Position numbers and translations under genes: made by a program. This document shows, piece by piece, positions 45,484 through 53,581 of a DNA stretch of 64,000 nucleotides. The stretch is from Nocardiopsis suaedae (lineage in GTDB: Bacteria; Actinomycetota; Actinomycetes; Streptosporangiales; Streptosporangiaceae). Under the pieces are notes generated by a model. It searched no databases. It had not been told where the DNA came from and saw only the letters and a program-made list of their open reading frames with translations. Position 1 is the first letter of the stretch. Each line of letters starts with the position of its first letter. Where the stretch lies: assembly GCF_027706745.1 (NCBI RefSeq), contig NZ_JAQFWP010000021.1, forward strand, positions 1 to 64,000, in the 5' to 3' direction.

Positions 45484-45545
45484 GGCGACCTCCGCGTGAT
45501 CGGGGCCGGGTCTCCACCGTCCACGGTATCGGCTCCCCGGCCGCC

Positions 45546-45773
45546 TCACAGCGCCCGCTTGGCCGCCCCTCCGAAGGCGCCTACGGCCGCCCCCAGGGCG
45601 AACATGGCGGCCTCGTCCTCGCTCATGTGCACGATCCCCGAGACGAGTTTCACCGCGTAGGGGCGTGGGCCCGCCGGGCCGATCTCGACGCCGTCGATGA
45701 CGCCCTGGGCGTGCAGCAGTTTCAGGGCCTCGCCGACCTGCCTCGGGCGGTCTCCCTCGGATAGCAGCGCCAT
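45546..45773 (-). CDS. Small conserved-looking hypothetical protein
   Basis: 75 residues: a charged helical N-terminus (VGEALKLLHAQGVIDGVEIG), a central strand (YAVKLVSGIVHM) and an alanine/glycine-rich hydrophobic C-terminus. Length, codon bias and an exact ATG 5 bp from a perfect dyad support it as real, but I do not recognise the family. It overlaps no other gene and is divergent from the zinc-ribbon gene. Confidence 0.5.
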   Translation of the reverse strand: MALLSEGDRPRQVGEALKLLHAQGVIDGVEIGPAGPRPYAVKLVSGIVHMSEDEAAMFALGAAVGAFGGAAKRAL

Positions 45774-45777
45774 AGGG

Positions 45778-45796
45778 CGATCCTAGATTAGGATCG
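45778..45796. promoter_or_regulatory. Perfect dyad between divergent small genes
   Basis: CGATCCTA-GAT-TAGGATCG: 8-bp arms (45778-45785, 45789-45796) with a three-base spacer. It starts four bases upstream of the ATG of the 75-residue gene and about 60 bp upstream of the zinc-ribbon start. TAGGAT (45789-45794) could itself be a -10 for the rightward gene, so a bound protein would block both. Confidence 0.45.
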
Positions 45797-45857
45797 GCCC
45801 CACGACCGGGCTGATCGGTCGGCCGTCTTGCGGGGGGCGTGTGCGGTGTGGTCGGCG

Positions 45858-45995
45858 ATGACGCGTTGGTTGTGCGAGAGCTGTCGGCGTCCCAACCCGG
45901 AGAAGTGGGACTACTGCACCTACTGCTTCAACCCCAAGCCCTGCTTCGCCCCCGAGCCGGGGTTCACCCGTCGCAGACGTTCTCCCGGGCGGTAG
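45858..45995 (+). CDS. 45-residue zinc-ribbon microprotein
   Basis: The frame from ATG 45858 to TAG 45993-45995 encodes a short protein with CESC, then CTYC and one more Cys: WLCESCRRPNPEKW, DYCTYCFNPKPC, and a basic tail FTRRRRSPGR. Two CxxC pairs spaced by 11 residues are a classic rubredoxin-like zinc ribbon. An in-frame GTG at 45846, placed after a G-rich sequence, would add four residues. Its last 32 bases overlap the end of the convergent LCP gene. The product may bind nucleic acid or act as a scaffold; function unknown. Confidence 0.6.
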   Translation: MTRWLCESCRRPNPEKWDYCTYCFNPKPCFAPEPGFTRRRRSPGR

Positions 45996-47508
45996 CCGTC
46001 CGGGGCCCCTCCTGCCCGGCCGACGGTTCGGGCTCCGGCTCGGGCTCGGGGTTCTCCACCGGGACCACCCCCGTGTAGTCGAACCCCAGGACGAGCTGCA
46101 CCTCCCCGCTCAGCGTCGCGTCCTCGCGGGTCTGGGCCCCGGGCACGGCGGAGGCGACCAGCTCGGCGGCGGCCCCGTCGCCCGGCCCATGGCGCACCGT
46201 GGTCGCCTCCTCGTTCCGGGAGCTCCAGTTCTGCGCCTTCCCGGGCACCGAGAAGCCGGTCGCCTCTAGGTCCCGCGCGGCCCGCCCGCCGAGCCCCGGG
46301 GTGCCGATCCCGTTGAACACCTGCACCCGCACCTCGCCCGGCACCGGCGGCGCCTCCTCGCGCCCCCCGGCCCCCTCCGCGGCCTCCGGGGAGGGCGCGG
46401 AGCCGTCCAGCGGCCGGTCCGCCGCCACCCGGGCGAACATCTCCTGGGCCGCCTTCCGGTCCCAGGTCACCGCCACGTCCCCGCGGGGGGTCCAGTAGGC
46501 GGCGTCCTCCACCGGGACCTGGGCGAAGGAGACGTCGTCCAGGCCCACCGAGCGGAGCTGCCCGCCCAGCTCGCCGATGGCGGCGGTGTCCAGCCCGCTG
46601 TCCACGGTGACCGAGCCCAGCGCGGTCTCCAGGAACGCCGAGAACCGGGACGGGTCGCCGAGCGTGTCCGTGCTCATCGCCTTGTCCAGCAGCGCCGCCA
46701 TCACCTGCTGCTGGCGGTCGATGCGGTCCAGGTCGCCCCCGGCGGTCTTGCGGGTGCGGGCGAAGGCCAGCGCCTCGCGCCCGTCCACCTCGTGCGTGCC
46801 CGCGGCCATGTCCAGCTTGGCCTTCTCGTCGGTGATCGGCTCGGGCAGGCACACCTCGATCCCGCCGAGCGCGTCCACCACCTCGGTGAACCCGGTGAAG
46901 TCGATCTCCACGTAGTGGTCGATGCGCACGTGCGTGGCGGCCTCGACGGTGCGCACGGTCAGCTGCGGGCCGCCGTGGGCGTAGGCGGCGTTGATCTTGT
47001 CCTTGCCGACCCCGGGCACGTCCACCCACGAGTCGCGGGGGATGCCGATCACGCTGACGGCGTCCCGCTCGTTGTTGACGTGCACCAGCATCATGGTGTC
47101 CGAGCGGCGCCCGTCGGCGCTGCCCACGCCCAGGTCGCTCTTGGCCGAGGAGTCCATCCCCTCCCGCGAGTCCGACCCGATCACCAGGAAGTTCAGCGCG
47201 CCGGTGGGGCCGGGGGCGGGGCGCTCGCCCAGCCCGGAGAACACGTCGAACCGGTTGATCTGGCCCGACACCCACCCGGTGAGCGCCCAGGCGGTCCCCG
47301 AGGCCAGCAGCACCACGACCGACAGCGTCCCGGCCAGCAGCAGGCCCAGACGGCGGCGGCGCACCGAGCGGCCCGGCAGCACCGGGCCGCGGGGCCCACG
47401 CGCGCGCGATGGGCCCGCCGGGGGAGTGGGGGAGGACCGCACCCTGCGGAAGCCGTCCCCGTCCGTGCCGCGGTGCCCGTTCCCGCCGTCTCCCCTGCGC
47501 TCGCCCAC
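45964..47508 (-). CDS. LytR-CpsA-Psr ligase with C-terminal LytR_C domain
   Basis: 514 residues from GTG 47508, which follows GGAGGA by five bases; an ATG at 47592 is less likely. A basic N-terminus and one membrane segment (about 55-78) lead to the LCP domain (FLVIGSDSREG, SDTMMLVHV, GIPRDSWVDVPG, INAAYAHGG, TAGGDLDRIDRQQQ). The C-terminal third has a LytR_C domain (VRVQVFNGIGTPGLGGRAARDL). It likely transfers the glycopolymer made by this locus onto peptidoglycan. Its C-terminus ends in a Glu/Pro-rich repeat and overlaps the zinc-ribbon gene. Confidence 0.9.
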   Translation of the reverse strand: MGERRGDGGNGHRGTDGDGFRRVRSSPTPPAGPSRARGPRGPVLPGRSVRRRRLGLLLAGTLSVVVLLASGTAWALTGWVSGQINRFDVFSGLGERPAPGPTGALNFLVIGSDSREGMDSSAKSDLGVGSADGRRSDTMMLVHVNNERDAVSVIGIPRDSWVDVPGVGKDKINAAYAHGGPQLTVRTVEAATHVRIDHYVEIDFTGFTEVVDALGGIEVCLPEPITDEKAKLDMAAGTHEVDGREALAFARTRKTAGGDLDRIDRQQQVMAALLDKAMSTDTLGDPSRFSAFLETALGSVTVDSGLDTAAIGELGGQLRSVGLDDVSFAQVPVEDAAYWTPRGDVAVTWDRKAAQEMFARVAADRPLDGSAPSPEAAEGAGGREEAPPVPGEVRVQVFNGIGTPGLGGRAARDLEATGFSVPGKAQNWSSRNEEATTVRHGPGDGAAAELVASAVPGAQTREDATLSGEVQLVLGFDYTGVVPVENPEPEPEPEPSAGQEGPRTATARENVCDG

Positions 47509-47697
47509 TGGGTTCCTCCAGCCCCCTGGATGGCGCGGCCCTCCGGCCGTGCGCATCCAGGTTGTCATCGAATCCACCGATGGGTCGGCCATGTCGGCCC
47601 CGGCGTGTTGTCGACCGATGTCCGACGGCCCTTCCCGGAGGGCCTGCCCGCGGGAGGGGGCGGCGGCACATGGCGGGAGCGCGCCGCGGGTTGCAGT

Positions 47698-47708
47698 ACC
47701 GTTACGGT
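47698..47708. promoter_or_regulatory. Short palindrome upstream of the glycosyltransferase
   Basis: ACCGTTACGGT, 5-bp arms around a single base, 33 bp before the GTG of the GT2 gene in the divergent LCP/glycosyltransferase region. Could be an operator; evidence is only its symmetry and location. Confidence 0.25.
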
Positions 47709-47741
47709 CGAACCCCGACCGAGTGACCCTTGGGAAGTCCT

Positions 47742-48752
47742 GTGAGCTGGCCGGCCGTATCCGTAGTCATGCCCGTGCTGAACGAGGAGCGCCACCTGGA
47801 GGCCGCGGTGCGCCACGTGCTCGCCCAGGACTATCCGGGTGAGCTGGAAGTGGTGCTCGGTGTGGGCCCCTCCGCGGACCGCACCCGCGAGGTGGCCGAC
47901 GCGCTCTCCGCCGCCGACCCCCGCGTGGTCGTGGTGGACAACCCCTCCGGGCGCACCCCCTCCGGGCTCAACGCCGCCATCGGCGCCTCCTCGCACGGCA
48001 TCGTGGCGCGCATCGACGGCCACGCGATGATGCCCTCGGACTACCTCAAGGTGGCGGTGGAGACCCTGGAGGAGACCGGGGCCGACAACGTCGGCGGCAT
48101 CATGGCCGCCGAGGGGGAGACCCCGTGGGAGCGCGCCGTGGCCGCCGCCATGACCTCCAAGGTCGGGGTGGGCAACGCCCGCTTCCACACCGGCGGCGAG
48201 GGCGGCCCCGCCGACACCGTGTACCTGGGCGTGTTCCGCCGCTCGGCGCTGGAGCGCGTGGAGGGCTACGACGAGGCCTTCCTGCGCGCCCAGGACTGGG
48301 AGATGAACCACCGCATCCGGACGACCGGCGGCACCGTGTGGTTCCAGCCCCGCATGCGGGTGTCCTACCGGCCGCGCCCCGACCCGGCGCGGCTGGCCAA
48401 GCAGTACTTCCACTACGGGCGCTGGCGGCGGGTGGTCGCCCGGCAGCACAAGGGCACCATCAACCTGCGCTACCTGGCGCCGCCGGCGGCGGTCGCCGGC
48501 ATCGCGCTGGGCCTGGCCGGCGGGTTCCTGTTCTGGCCGGCGTGGCTGGTGCCCGGGGCCTACGCCGCCGCCGTGGCGGCCGCCTCGGTGCCGCTGGGCA
48601 CGGGGCTTCCGCTCATGGGCCGCCTGTCGGTCCCGGTGGCGCTGGCCACGATGCACATGTCGTGGGGGCTCGGGTTCCTGACCAGCCCGCCGAGCCTGGG
48701 CGCGGACTCGCGCACCGCCCGCGCCCGGCAGCAGTCCCAGGAGCGCGCCTAG
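47742..48752 (+). CDS. GT2 family glycosyltransferase
   Basis: 336 residues. GT-A fold: VSVVMPVLNEERHLEAAV, the nucleotide region VVLGVGPSADRT, the DxD-like ARIDGHAMMPSDY and the acceptor motif FLRAQDWEMNHR. The C-terminal 90 residues contain hydrophobic segments that anchor it to the membrane. It probably adds a sugar to a lipid-linked precursor. GTG 47742 was chosen; TTG 47730 is the alternative. It converges on the GDPD gene: both stops share one CTAG (48749-48752). Confidence 0.85.
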   Translation: MSWPAVSVVMPVLNEERHLEAAVRHVLAQDYPGELEVVLGVGPSADRTREVADALSAADPRVVVVDNPSGRTPSGLNAAIGASSHGIVARIDGHAMMPSDYLKVAVETLEETGADNVGGIMAAEGETPWERAVAAAMTSKVGVGNARFHTGGEGGPADTVYLGVFRRSALERVEGYDEAFLRAQDWEMNHRIRTTGGTVWFQPRMRVSYRPRPDPARLAKQYFHYGRWRRVVARQHKGTINLRYLAPPAAVAGIALGLAGGFLFWPAWLVPGAYAAAVAAASVPLGTGLPLMGRLSVPVALATMHMSWGLGFLTSPPSLGADSRTARARQQSQERA

Positions 48753-49501
48753 CGCTTGACGGCGGCGGCCACCCCCGGCACGTCGTCGGCGACCACCGCG
48801 TCCACGCCCGCGTCCGCGAACCGGGCCGCGTCCACGGCGTCGGGGCACCACGAGACGACCTCCAGCCCGGCCCGGTGCGCGGTGTCCACCGTGTAGTCCA
48901 CGCTGCGCCGCCCCGGGCGGGGCGGCTCCCCGGTCAGGCCGAAGGACCGCGCGTCGATCGCCACCGCCGCGCACCCCATCCCGGCCGCCCCGGCCACCGC
49001 CTGGTCCAGCGGGTTGCGCACGAACGGCATCCACGCGGTGGGCACCCCGGGCGCCTCCTCGGCCACCCGCAGCAGCACCGCCGGGTCGAAGGAGCACACG
49101 AACACCCGCCGCCGGGCCGCCTCCCGGCGCAGCACCGGCATCAGCAGCGCGGCGGTGCGGCGGGACGGCGCGTCGGAGGCGTCCTCCATCACCGTCTTGA
49201 CGTCCACGTCCAGCCCCGCCTCCTCCGGCAGGGCCTCCAGCGCCTCCTCCAGGCGCACCAGGCCGTGCCGGGCGCACTCGGCGGCGGTCGCGTCCACCAC
49301 CGGCCGCCCGTCGGCCAGGGCGGCGTCGTGGTGCAGCACCAGCGCGCCGTCGGCGGTCCGGCGCACGTCGATCTCCACCCATGCGGCGCCGGTGCGCAGC
49401 GCCTCCCGGTAGGACTCCACGGTGTTCTCCCGGAGCCCCCCGTTCTCGCCGCGGCCGGCGCCGCGGTGCCCGATGACCTCGGTGGGGCGGAAGACGCTCA
49501 T
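48749..49501 (-). CDS. Glycerophosphodiester phosphodiesterase family protein
   Basis: 250 residues, cytoplasmic (no signal peptide). GDPD core: IGHRGAGRGENGGLRENT with the catalytic His, VEIDVRRTADG with metal-binding Glu/Asp, LVLHHDAAL with the second His, and GLDVDVKTVMED. It hydrolyses glycerophosphodiesters to glycerol-3-phosphate and an alcohol. Its ATG overlaps the stop of the cytidylyltransferase gene (ATGA, 49498-49501), so the two are coupled; it may recycle polyol-phosphate material for the polymer. Confidence 0.85.
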   Translation of the reverse strand: MSVFRPTEVIGHRGAGRGENGGLRENTVESYREALRTGAAWVEIDVRRTADGALVLHHDAALADGRPVVDATAAECARHGLVRLEEALEALPEEAGLDVDVKTVMEDASDAPSRRTAALLMPVLRREAARRRVFVCSFDPAVLLRVAEEAPGVPTAWMPFVRNPLDQAVAGAAGMGCAAVAIDARSFGLTGEPPRPGRRSVDYTVDTAHRAGLEVVSWCPDAVDAARFADAGVDAVVADDVPGVAAAVKR

Positions 49502-50235
49502 CGCTCCCCCTCCCCGGCGCCGCGCCCGGCCTCCCGGCGCAGCAGCGCCTCGGCGACCTCCACGTCCCCCGGGTGGGTCACCTTGATGTTGGCCTCGGTG
49601 CCCGCGACGATGTGCACCGGCTCACCCGGCAGGTAGCGCAGCACCACGCCGCAGTCGTCGGTGGCCACCAGGTCCGGGTCGGCCAGCGCGGCGGCGTAGG
49701 CCCGGCGCAGCACCTCCAGCCGGAACCCCTGCGGGGTCTGCATCCGCCGCAGCTCGGCGCGCGGCGGCACCTCGGCGACCGCCTCGGCCCCGCCCCCGCC
49801 CGGCGCCACCCGCACGACGGTGTCGGAGGAGGGCACCGCCACCCCCACAGCGCCGGCGTGCTCCAGGGCCGCCACCGCCGCGGCGACGGTCGTCCGGGCC
49901 ACCAGCGGGCGGGCCGCGTCGTGCAGCAGCAGCAGGTCCGACCCGGGCCGGGCCTCGACCGCGCGCAGCGCCGCCACCGAGCTGTCGGTGCGGGTGGACC
50001 CGCCCGGCAGCACCGCGGTCACCTTGGGGAAGGGCGCCGCGATCCGCTCGGCCTCGCGCAGGTGGTCCGGGGCCATCACCACGAGCACCTCGTCCACCTC
50101 CGGGGCGTCCTGGAACGCGGCGACCGCGTGCTCCAGCACCGGCCGCCCGGCCAGCGGAAGCAGCTGCTTGGGGACGGCCCCGCCCATCCTCGACCCGGTG
50201 CCCCCGGCGAGCACGGCGGCCATCACGTGCGGCAT
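49498..50235 (-). CDS. IspD/TarI-type 4-phosphate cytidylyltransferase
   Basis: 245 residues with the IspD fold: AAVLAGGTGSRMGGAVPKQLLPL (nucleotide loop), HDAARPLVART, QTPQGFRLEVLRRA, TDDCGVVL and EANIKVTHPGDVEVAEALL. It makes a CDP-activated product: CDP-methylerythritol (IspD) or CDP-ribitol (TarI). Unlike the usual ispD-ispF pair, it sits beside GDPD and a TagGH-like exporter, so CDP-ribitol or another CDP-polyol for a teichoic-acid-like polymer is at least as likely. The two functions cannot be separated by sequence alone. Confidence 0.8.
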   Translation of the reverse strand: MPHVMAAVLAGGTGSRMGGAVPKQLLPLAGRPVLEHAVAAFQDAPEVDEVLVVMAPDHLREAERIAAPFPKVTAVLPGGSTRTDSSVAALRAVEARPGSDLLLLHDAARPLVARTTVAAAVAALEHAGAVGVAVPSSDTVVRVAPGGGGAEAVAEVPPRAELRRMQTPQGFRLEVLRRAYAAALADPDLVATDDCGVVLRYLPGEPVHIVAGTEANIKVTHPGDVEVAEALLRREAGRGAGEGER

Positions 50236-50481
50236 CGCACACCTCGGCTTTCCCTCTCAGGCGTTCCTGCAGCAGAACCTACGGGACGGGGCGCCCGCCG
50301 CCGACCGGTACCCTTGTGTCGCCCCGGGGACGGCGTCCGCCGCCCGGCGCGGCCGCCAAGCGGTGCGCGCGGCGACGCCGGGTCTGCCCCGCGCGGCTCT
50401 CGAACATCCCCCGGCCGGAGCGCGCCCCCCGCAGCGTCCGGCCGCAAGGTCTCACGACTGCACACCCCCAAGGAGGTGGCG

Positions 50482-51336
50482 GTGGCGTCAAGGGCGCTGG
50501 CCGTCTGGCAGAACCGTCAGGTCGTTGGCCTCCTGGTCCGGCGCGACCTGAAGGTCAAGTACCAGAAATCGATCCTCGGTTACGCGTGGTCGATGCTCGA
50601 ACCCCTGGCCATGGCCGGGGTGTACTTCTTCGTGTTCGGGCTGATCTTCAACACGAACCGGGGCGTCCCCGGAGGCGACGACGCCCCCGGCGGCTACCTG
50701 CTGTTCCTGATCTCCGGCCTGCTGCCCTGGCTGTGGTTCAGCACCGCGCTGAACGAGGCCCCCAAGGCCCTGATCTCCCAGTCCAAGCTCATCACCACGA
50801 TGAAGGTGCCCCGGGAGATCTTCCCGATCGCGGTGGTCACCCGCGGCTTCGTGGACTACCTGTTCACCTGGCCGGTGCTGCTGCTGTTCGTGTTCTTCCT
50901 GGGCGGGCGCACCACCCTGATGGGCGTGCTGGTCTGGCTCCCGGCGGCGCTGGTGGTGCAGTACGCCTTCACCCTGGGCGTGACCTTCCTGCTGGCCTCG
51001 GTCAACGTGCTGGTCCGGGACGTGGAGCGGATCGTGCGCATCCTCAACCGGATCCTCTTCTACGCCTCGGCGATCATCATCCCCTCGGGCATGGTGCTGG
51101 CCGCGGACTCCTCCTTCCCCGGCTGGTTCAAGGCGCTCTTCCAGCTCAACCCGCTGCTCGGGATCTTCAAGATGCACCACGCCGTCTGGTACCCCGCCGA
51201 CGCGCCCGGCTTCGCCGCGGCCGCCGAGGCCGGGGGCTTCGCGCTCACCACCGCCCTCGTGGGTGCGCTGGTCTTCCTCACTGTCGGATACTGGGTGTTC
51301 CGGCGCCTGGAGACGGCCGTCCTTAAGGAGTTGTGA
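50482..51336 (+). CDS. Polysaccharide/teichoic-acid ABC exporter permease (TagG/Wzm-like)
   Basis: 284 residues with six membrane helices (about 35-57, 75-95, 112-136, 146-170, 178-198, 250-270). RRDLKVKYQKSILGYAWSMLEPLA is the family's N-terminal amphipathic signature, and GLLPWLWFSTAL, VPREIFPIA and the last helix match ABC-2 permeases for polymer export. GTG 50482 follows AAGGAGG by five bases. It overlaps the ATPase gene (TGATG), forming a two-gene transporter that would move an undecaprenyl-linked polymer across the membrane. Confidence 0.88.
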   Translation: MASRALAVWQNRQVVGLLVRRDLKVKYQKSILGYAWSMLEPLAMAGVYFFVFGLIFNTNRGVPGGDDAPGGYLLFLISGLLPWLWFSTALNEAPKALISQSKLITTMKVPREIFPIAVVTRGFVDYLFTWPVLLLFVFFLGGRTTLMGVLVWLPAALVVQYAFTLGVTFLLASVNVLVRDVERIVRILNRILFYASAIIIPSGMVLAADSSFPGWFKALFQLNPLLGIFKMHHAVWYPADAPGFAAAAEAGGFALTTALVGALVFLTVGYWVFRRLETAVLKEL

Positions 51337-52157
51337 TGGCGGAGCCGATCATCGAGGCCGAGAACCTCGGCATCAGTTTCGCGGTGAACCGCCGGCGCAA
51401 GCGCAGCCTGCGCGAGATGTTCATCCACGGCAGGAAGCGCGACCCCAACGCGGCCGGGGCCGACTTCTGGCCCATGCGCGGCGTCTCCTTCCAGATCGCC
51501 GAGGGCGAGTGCGTCGGGATCGTCGGCAAGAACGGCACCGGGAAGTCCACCCTGCTCAAGATGATCGCCGGGGTGCTGATCCCCGACGAGGGCAGCGTCC
51601 GCGTGCACGGGAAGGTGGCGCCGCTGCTGGAGCTGCGCGCCGGGTTCAACGACCAGCTCACCGGGCGGGAGAACATCTACCTGGTCGGGTCCCTGCACGG
51701 CATGGACACCGAGACCATCGACGCGCGCTTCGACGAGATCGTGGAGTTCGCCAACATCCGCGAGGGCTACATCGACATGCCCGTGCGGCACTACTCCAGC
51801 GGCATGAAGGTGCGCCTGGGCTTCGCGCTCATCTCCCAGCTGGAGCACCCCGTCATGCTCGTCGACGAGGTGCTGGCGGTGGGCGACAAGGCCTTCAAGA
51901 AGAAGTGCTACGAGGCCATCGAGCGGATGCTGGCCAAGAACCGCACCATGGTCCTCGTCTCGCACAACGAGACCGACCTCAAGCGCTTCTGCGGCCGCGG
52001 CCTCTACATCAAGGACGGCGAGCTGGCCCTGGACGCCGACATCGAGACGGCGCTGGAGGCCTACAACGCCGACTCCAAGGCCGAGACCGAGGCCCGCAAG
52101 AAGGCGGCGGAGGACAAGAAGCGCCGCCGGGAGAAGGGCGGCGGCGAGGCCGCCTGA
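51336..52157 (+). CDS. Polysaccharide/teichoic-acid ABC exporter ATPase (TagH/Wzt-like)
   Basis: 273 residues. Walker A GKNGTGKSTLLK, Q-loop RAGFNDQLTGRENIYL, signature YSSGMKVRLGFA, Walker B VMLVDEVLAVGD and the H-loop LVSHNE are complete. The C-terminal Wzt-type carbohydrate-binding domain is absent; only a Lys/Glu-rich tail remains, as in TagH of teichoic acid exporters. ATG 51336 follows AAGGAG; it overlaps the permease stop by one base. Confidence 0.9.
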   Translation: MAEPIIEAENLGISFAVNRRRKRSLREMFIHGRKRDPNAAGADFWPMRGVSFQIAEGECVGIVGKNGTGKSTLLKMIAGVLIPDEGSVRVHGKVAPLLELRAGFNDQLTGRENIYLVGSLHGMDTETIDARFDEIVEFANIREGYIDMPVRHYSSGMKVRLGFALISQLEHPVMLVDEVLAVGDKAFKKKCYEAIERMLAKNRTMVLVSHNETDLKRFCGRGLYIKDGELALDADIETALEAYNADSKAETEARKKAAEDKKRRREKGGGEAA

Positions 52158-52178
52158 CCGGCCGCGGCCCGCCGGGGC

Positions 52179-52919
52179 GTGTCGGAGGTTGCCGCACGCC
52201 CCGGCGCGGGGGACGCTCGACGGGTGACCTCCGCCGTGCTCACGCGGATCGCGCCCGTGGCGGCCGTCCTGGCCGCGGTCTGGTTCTCCGCGGGCGATAC
52301 GCGCGGTGCCCTGGTGGGCTCGGCCCTGCTCGGGGCGGTCCTGGTGGCCGACCGGGTGCGGGCGGCCGCCGCCGCGGGCCGCCGCGACGCCCTGGAGGAG
52401 TGGCTCGCGGTCGTGCTCGGCCGGCTGGGCGAGTACGCCGTCTACGCGGGCCTGGCCGTCGGCGGCGCGCTCGCCGGAGAGGACGAGGCCTGGGCGTGGG
52501 CGGCGGGGGCGCTGATCGCCCTCGCTCTGCGCGACAGCGTCCTGGAGGGGGAGGGCCGACGGGCCGCCCCGGTCCCGCCCGCGGCGGGCGTGCCCGCCCC
52601 GCGCGAGGGGTCCCCGCTGGCGCGGCTGCCCGGCATGGAGACCGTCCCCGAGCGCACCGACCCCGGCCTGGCCGACGAGCTGCTGGGGCCGCGCCGGGCC
52701 CAGGAGCCCCGGCGCGCGGCCCCCGTGCGGCGCCCGGCCGCGGTCGGCGCGCTGCGGGAGGCGGCGGCCTTCCCCCGGCCGCTGCGGTTCGCCGTCATCG
52801 CCGTCGGCGCCCTGGCCGCCGACGCGCGCGTGACCTTCATCGCACTCATGGTGGGGTGCGCGATCGCGGTGACCGCCGCCCTCGCGGATCCCCGGCCGGA
52901 GAGGGGGCCGGTCGGCTAG
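52179..52919 (+). CDS. N-terminal part of a split DUF5941-type membrane protein
   Basis: 246 residues with several hydrophobic stretches: EWLAVVLGRLGEYAVYAGLAVGGALAG-like helices and a hydrophilic Pro/Arg-rich linker. This resembles the middle of the single large actinobacterial protein (nucleotidyltransferase / CDP-alcohol part / DUF5941). Here it is a separate gene, ending one base before the next starts. GTG 52179 is uncertain; GTG 52224 is possible. Function unknown, but it sits in the CDP-alcohol part of the locus. Confidence 0.55.
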   Translation: MSEVAARPGAGDARRVTSAVLTRIAPVAAVLAAVWFSAGDTRGALVGSALLGAVLVADRVRAAAAAGRRDALEEWLAVVLGRLGEYAVYAGLAVGGALAGEDEAWAWAAGALIALALRDSVLEGEGRRAAPVPPAAGVPAPREGSPLARLPGMETVPERTDPGLADELLGPRRAQEPRRAAPVRRPAAVGALREAAAFPRPLRFAVIAVGALAADARVTFIALMVGCAIAVTAALADPRPERGPVG

Positions 52920-52920
52920 C

Positions 52921-53565
52921 GTGGACGCTTTCCCCCCGGAACGCGTGTCGACACGCGTCGACGTGCGGTTTCTCCGTGATGATGGTCACCTCGCGCGGCT
53001 GCTGGGGCGCCTGGCGGGCGGCGCGCTGCCGCCGCTGCCGCCCGCGGCCGCCGCCGCGCTGGTGACCGGCGTCCTGCTCGCGGCAGGCCTGGGGGCGGCC
53101 ACAGGCATTACCCTGTTCGCACCGGTGGCCGCGCTCCTGCTGGCCGGAGCCGCCTCGGCGCATCCGCACGGCGGCCGCCACGACCCCCTCGCCGTCCCCC
53201 TCCTCCGCGGGGCCGAATACCTGTACCTGCTCGCGCTGGGCACGGGCGGCGGCGTACCGGGGCCCCTGGTGTTCGTACTCTTGGTCGTGGTGGCCCTGCA
53301 CCACTGCGGTACCGTCTGCCGGGCACGCCAAGGGGCCGGTCCACCGGACCGGGCCGCTCGGGCGGCGCTCGGATGGGACGGCCGCATGCTGCTCGCCGCC
53401 GCGGGAGGCGCCCTGGGGTGGCTGCCGTTCGCCTTCGGCGCGCTCACCGGCTACCTGGCCGTGCTGCTCGCCTACGGGGCGGTGGCGGGCTGGGCCCGCA
53501 CACCGGTGGCCGACCTGGCGGACACCGGCGACGAACCGGGAGGCGCAGGCGCCTCCACGACCTAA
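52921..53565 (+). CDS. DUF5941-domain membrane protein
   Basis: 214 residues: RDDGHLARLLGRLAGGALPPLPPA, then four or five hydrophobic helices with AHPHGGRHDPL, HHCGTVCRARQG and LGWDGRMLLAA, the pattern of actinobacterial DUF5941 C-terminal domains. It starts with GTG 52921 one base after the upstream stop, so it is translationally coupled to the preceding gene. It precedes the nucleotidyltransferase of the G1P-like module by 16 bp, implying a shared role in polyol-phosphate lipid or polymer synthesis. Confidence 0.62.
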   Translation: MDAFPPERVSTRVDVRFLRDDGHLARLLGRLAGGALPPLPPAAAAALVTGVLLAAGLGAATGITLFAPVAALLLAGAASAHPHGGRHDPLAVPLLRGAEYLYLLALGTGGGVPGPLVFVLLVVVALHHCGTVCRARQGAGPPDRAARAALGWDGRMLLAAAGGALGWLPFAFGALTGYLAVLLAYGAVAGWARTPVADLADTGDEPGGAGASTT

Positions 53566-53581
53566 GGAGGAACGCGCGTAC

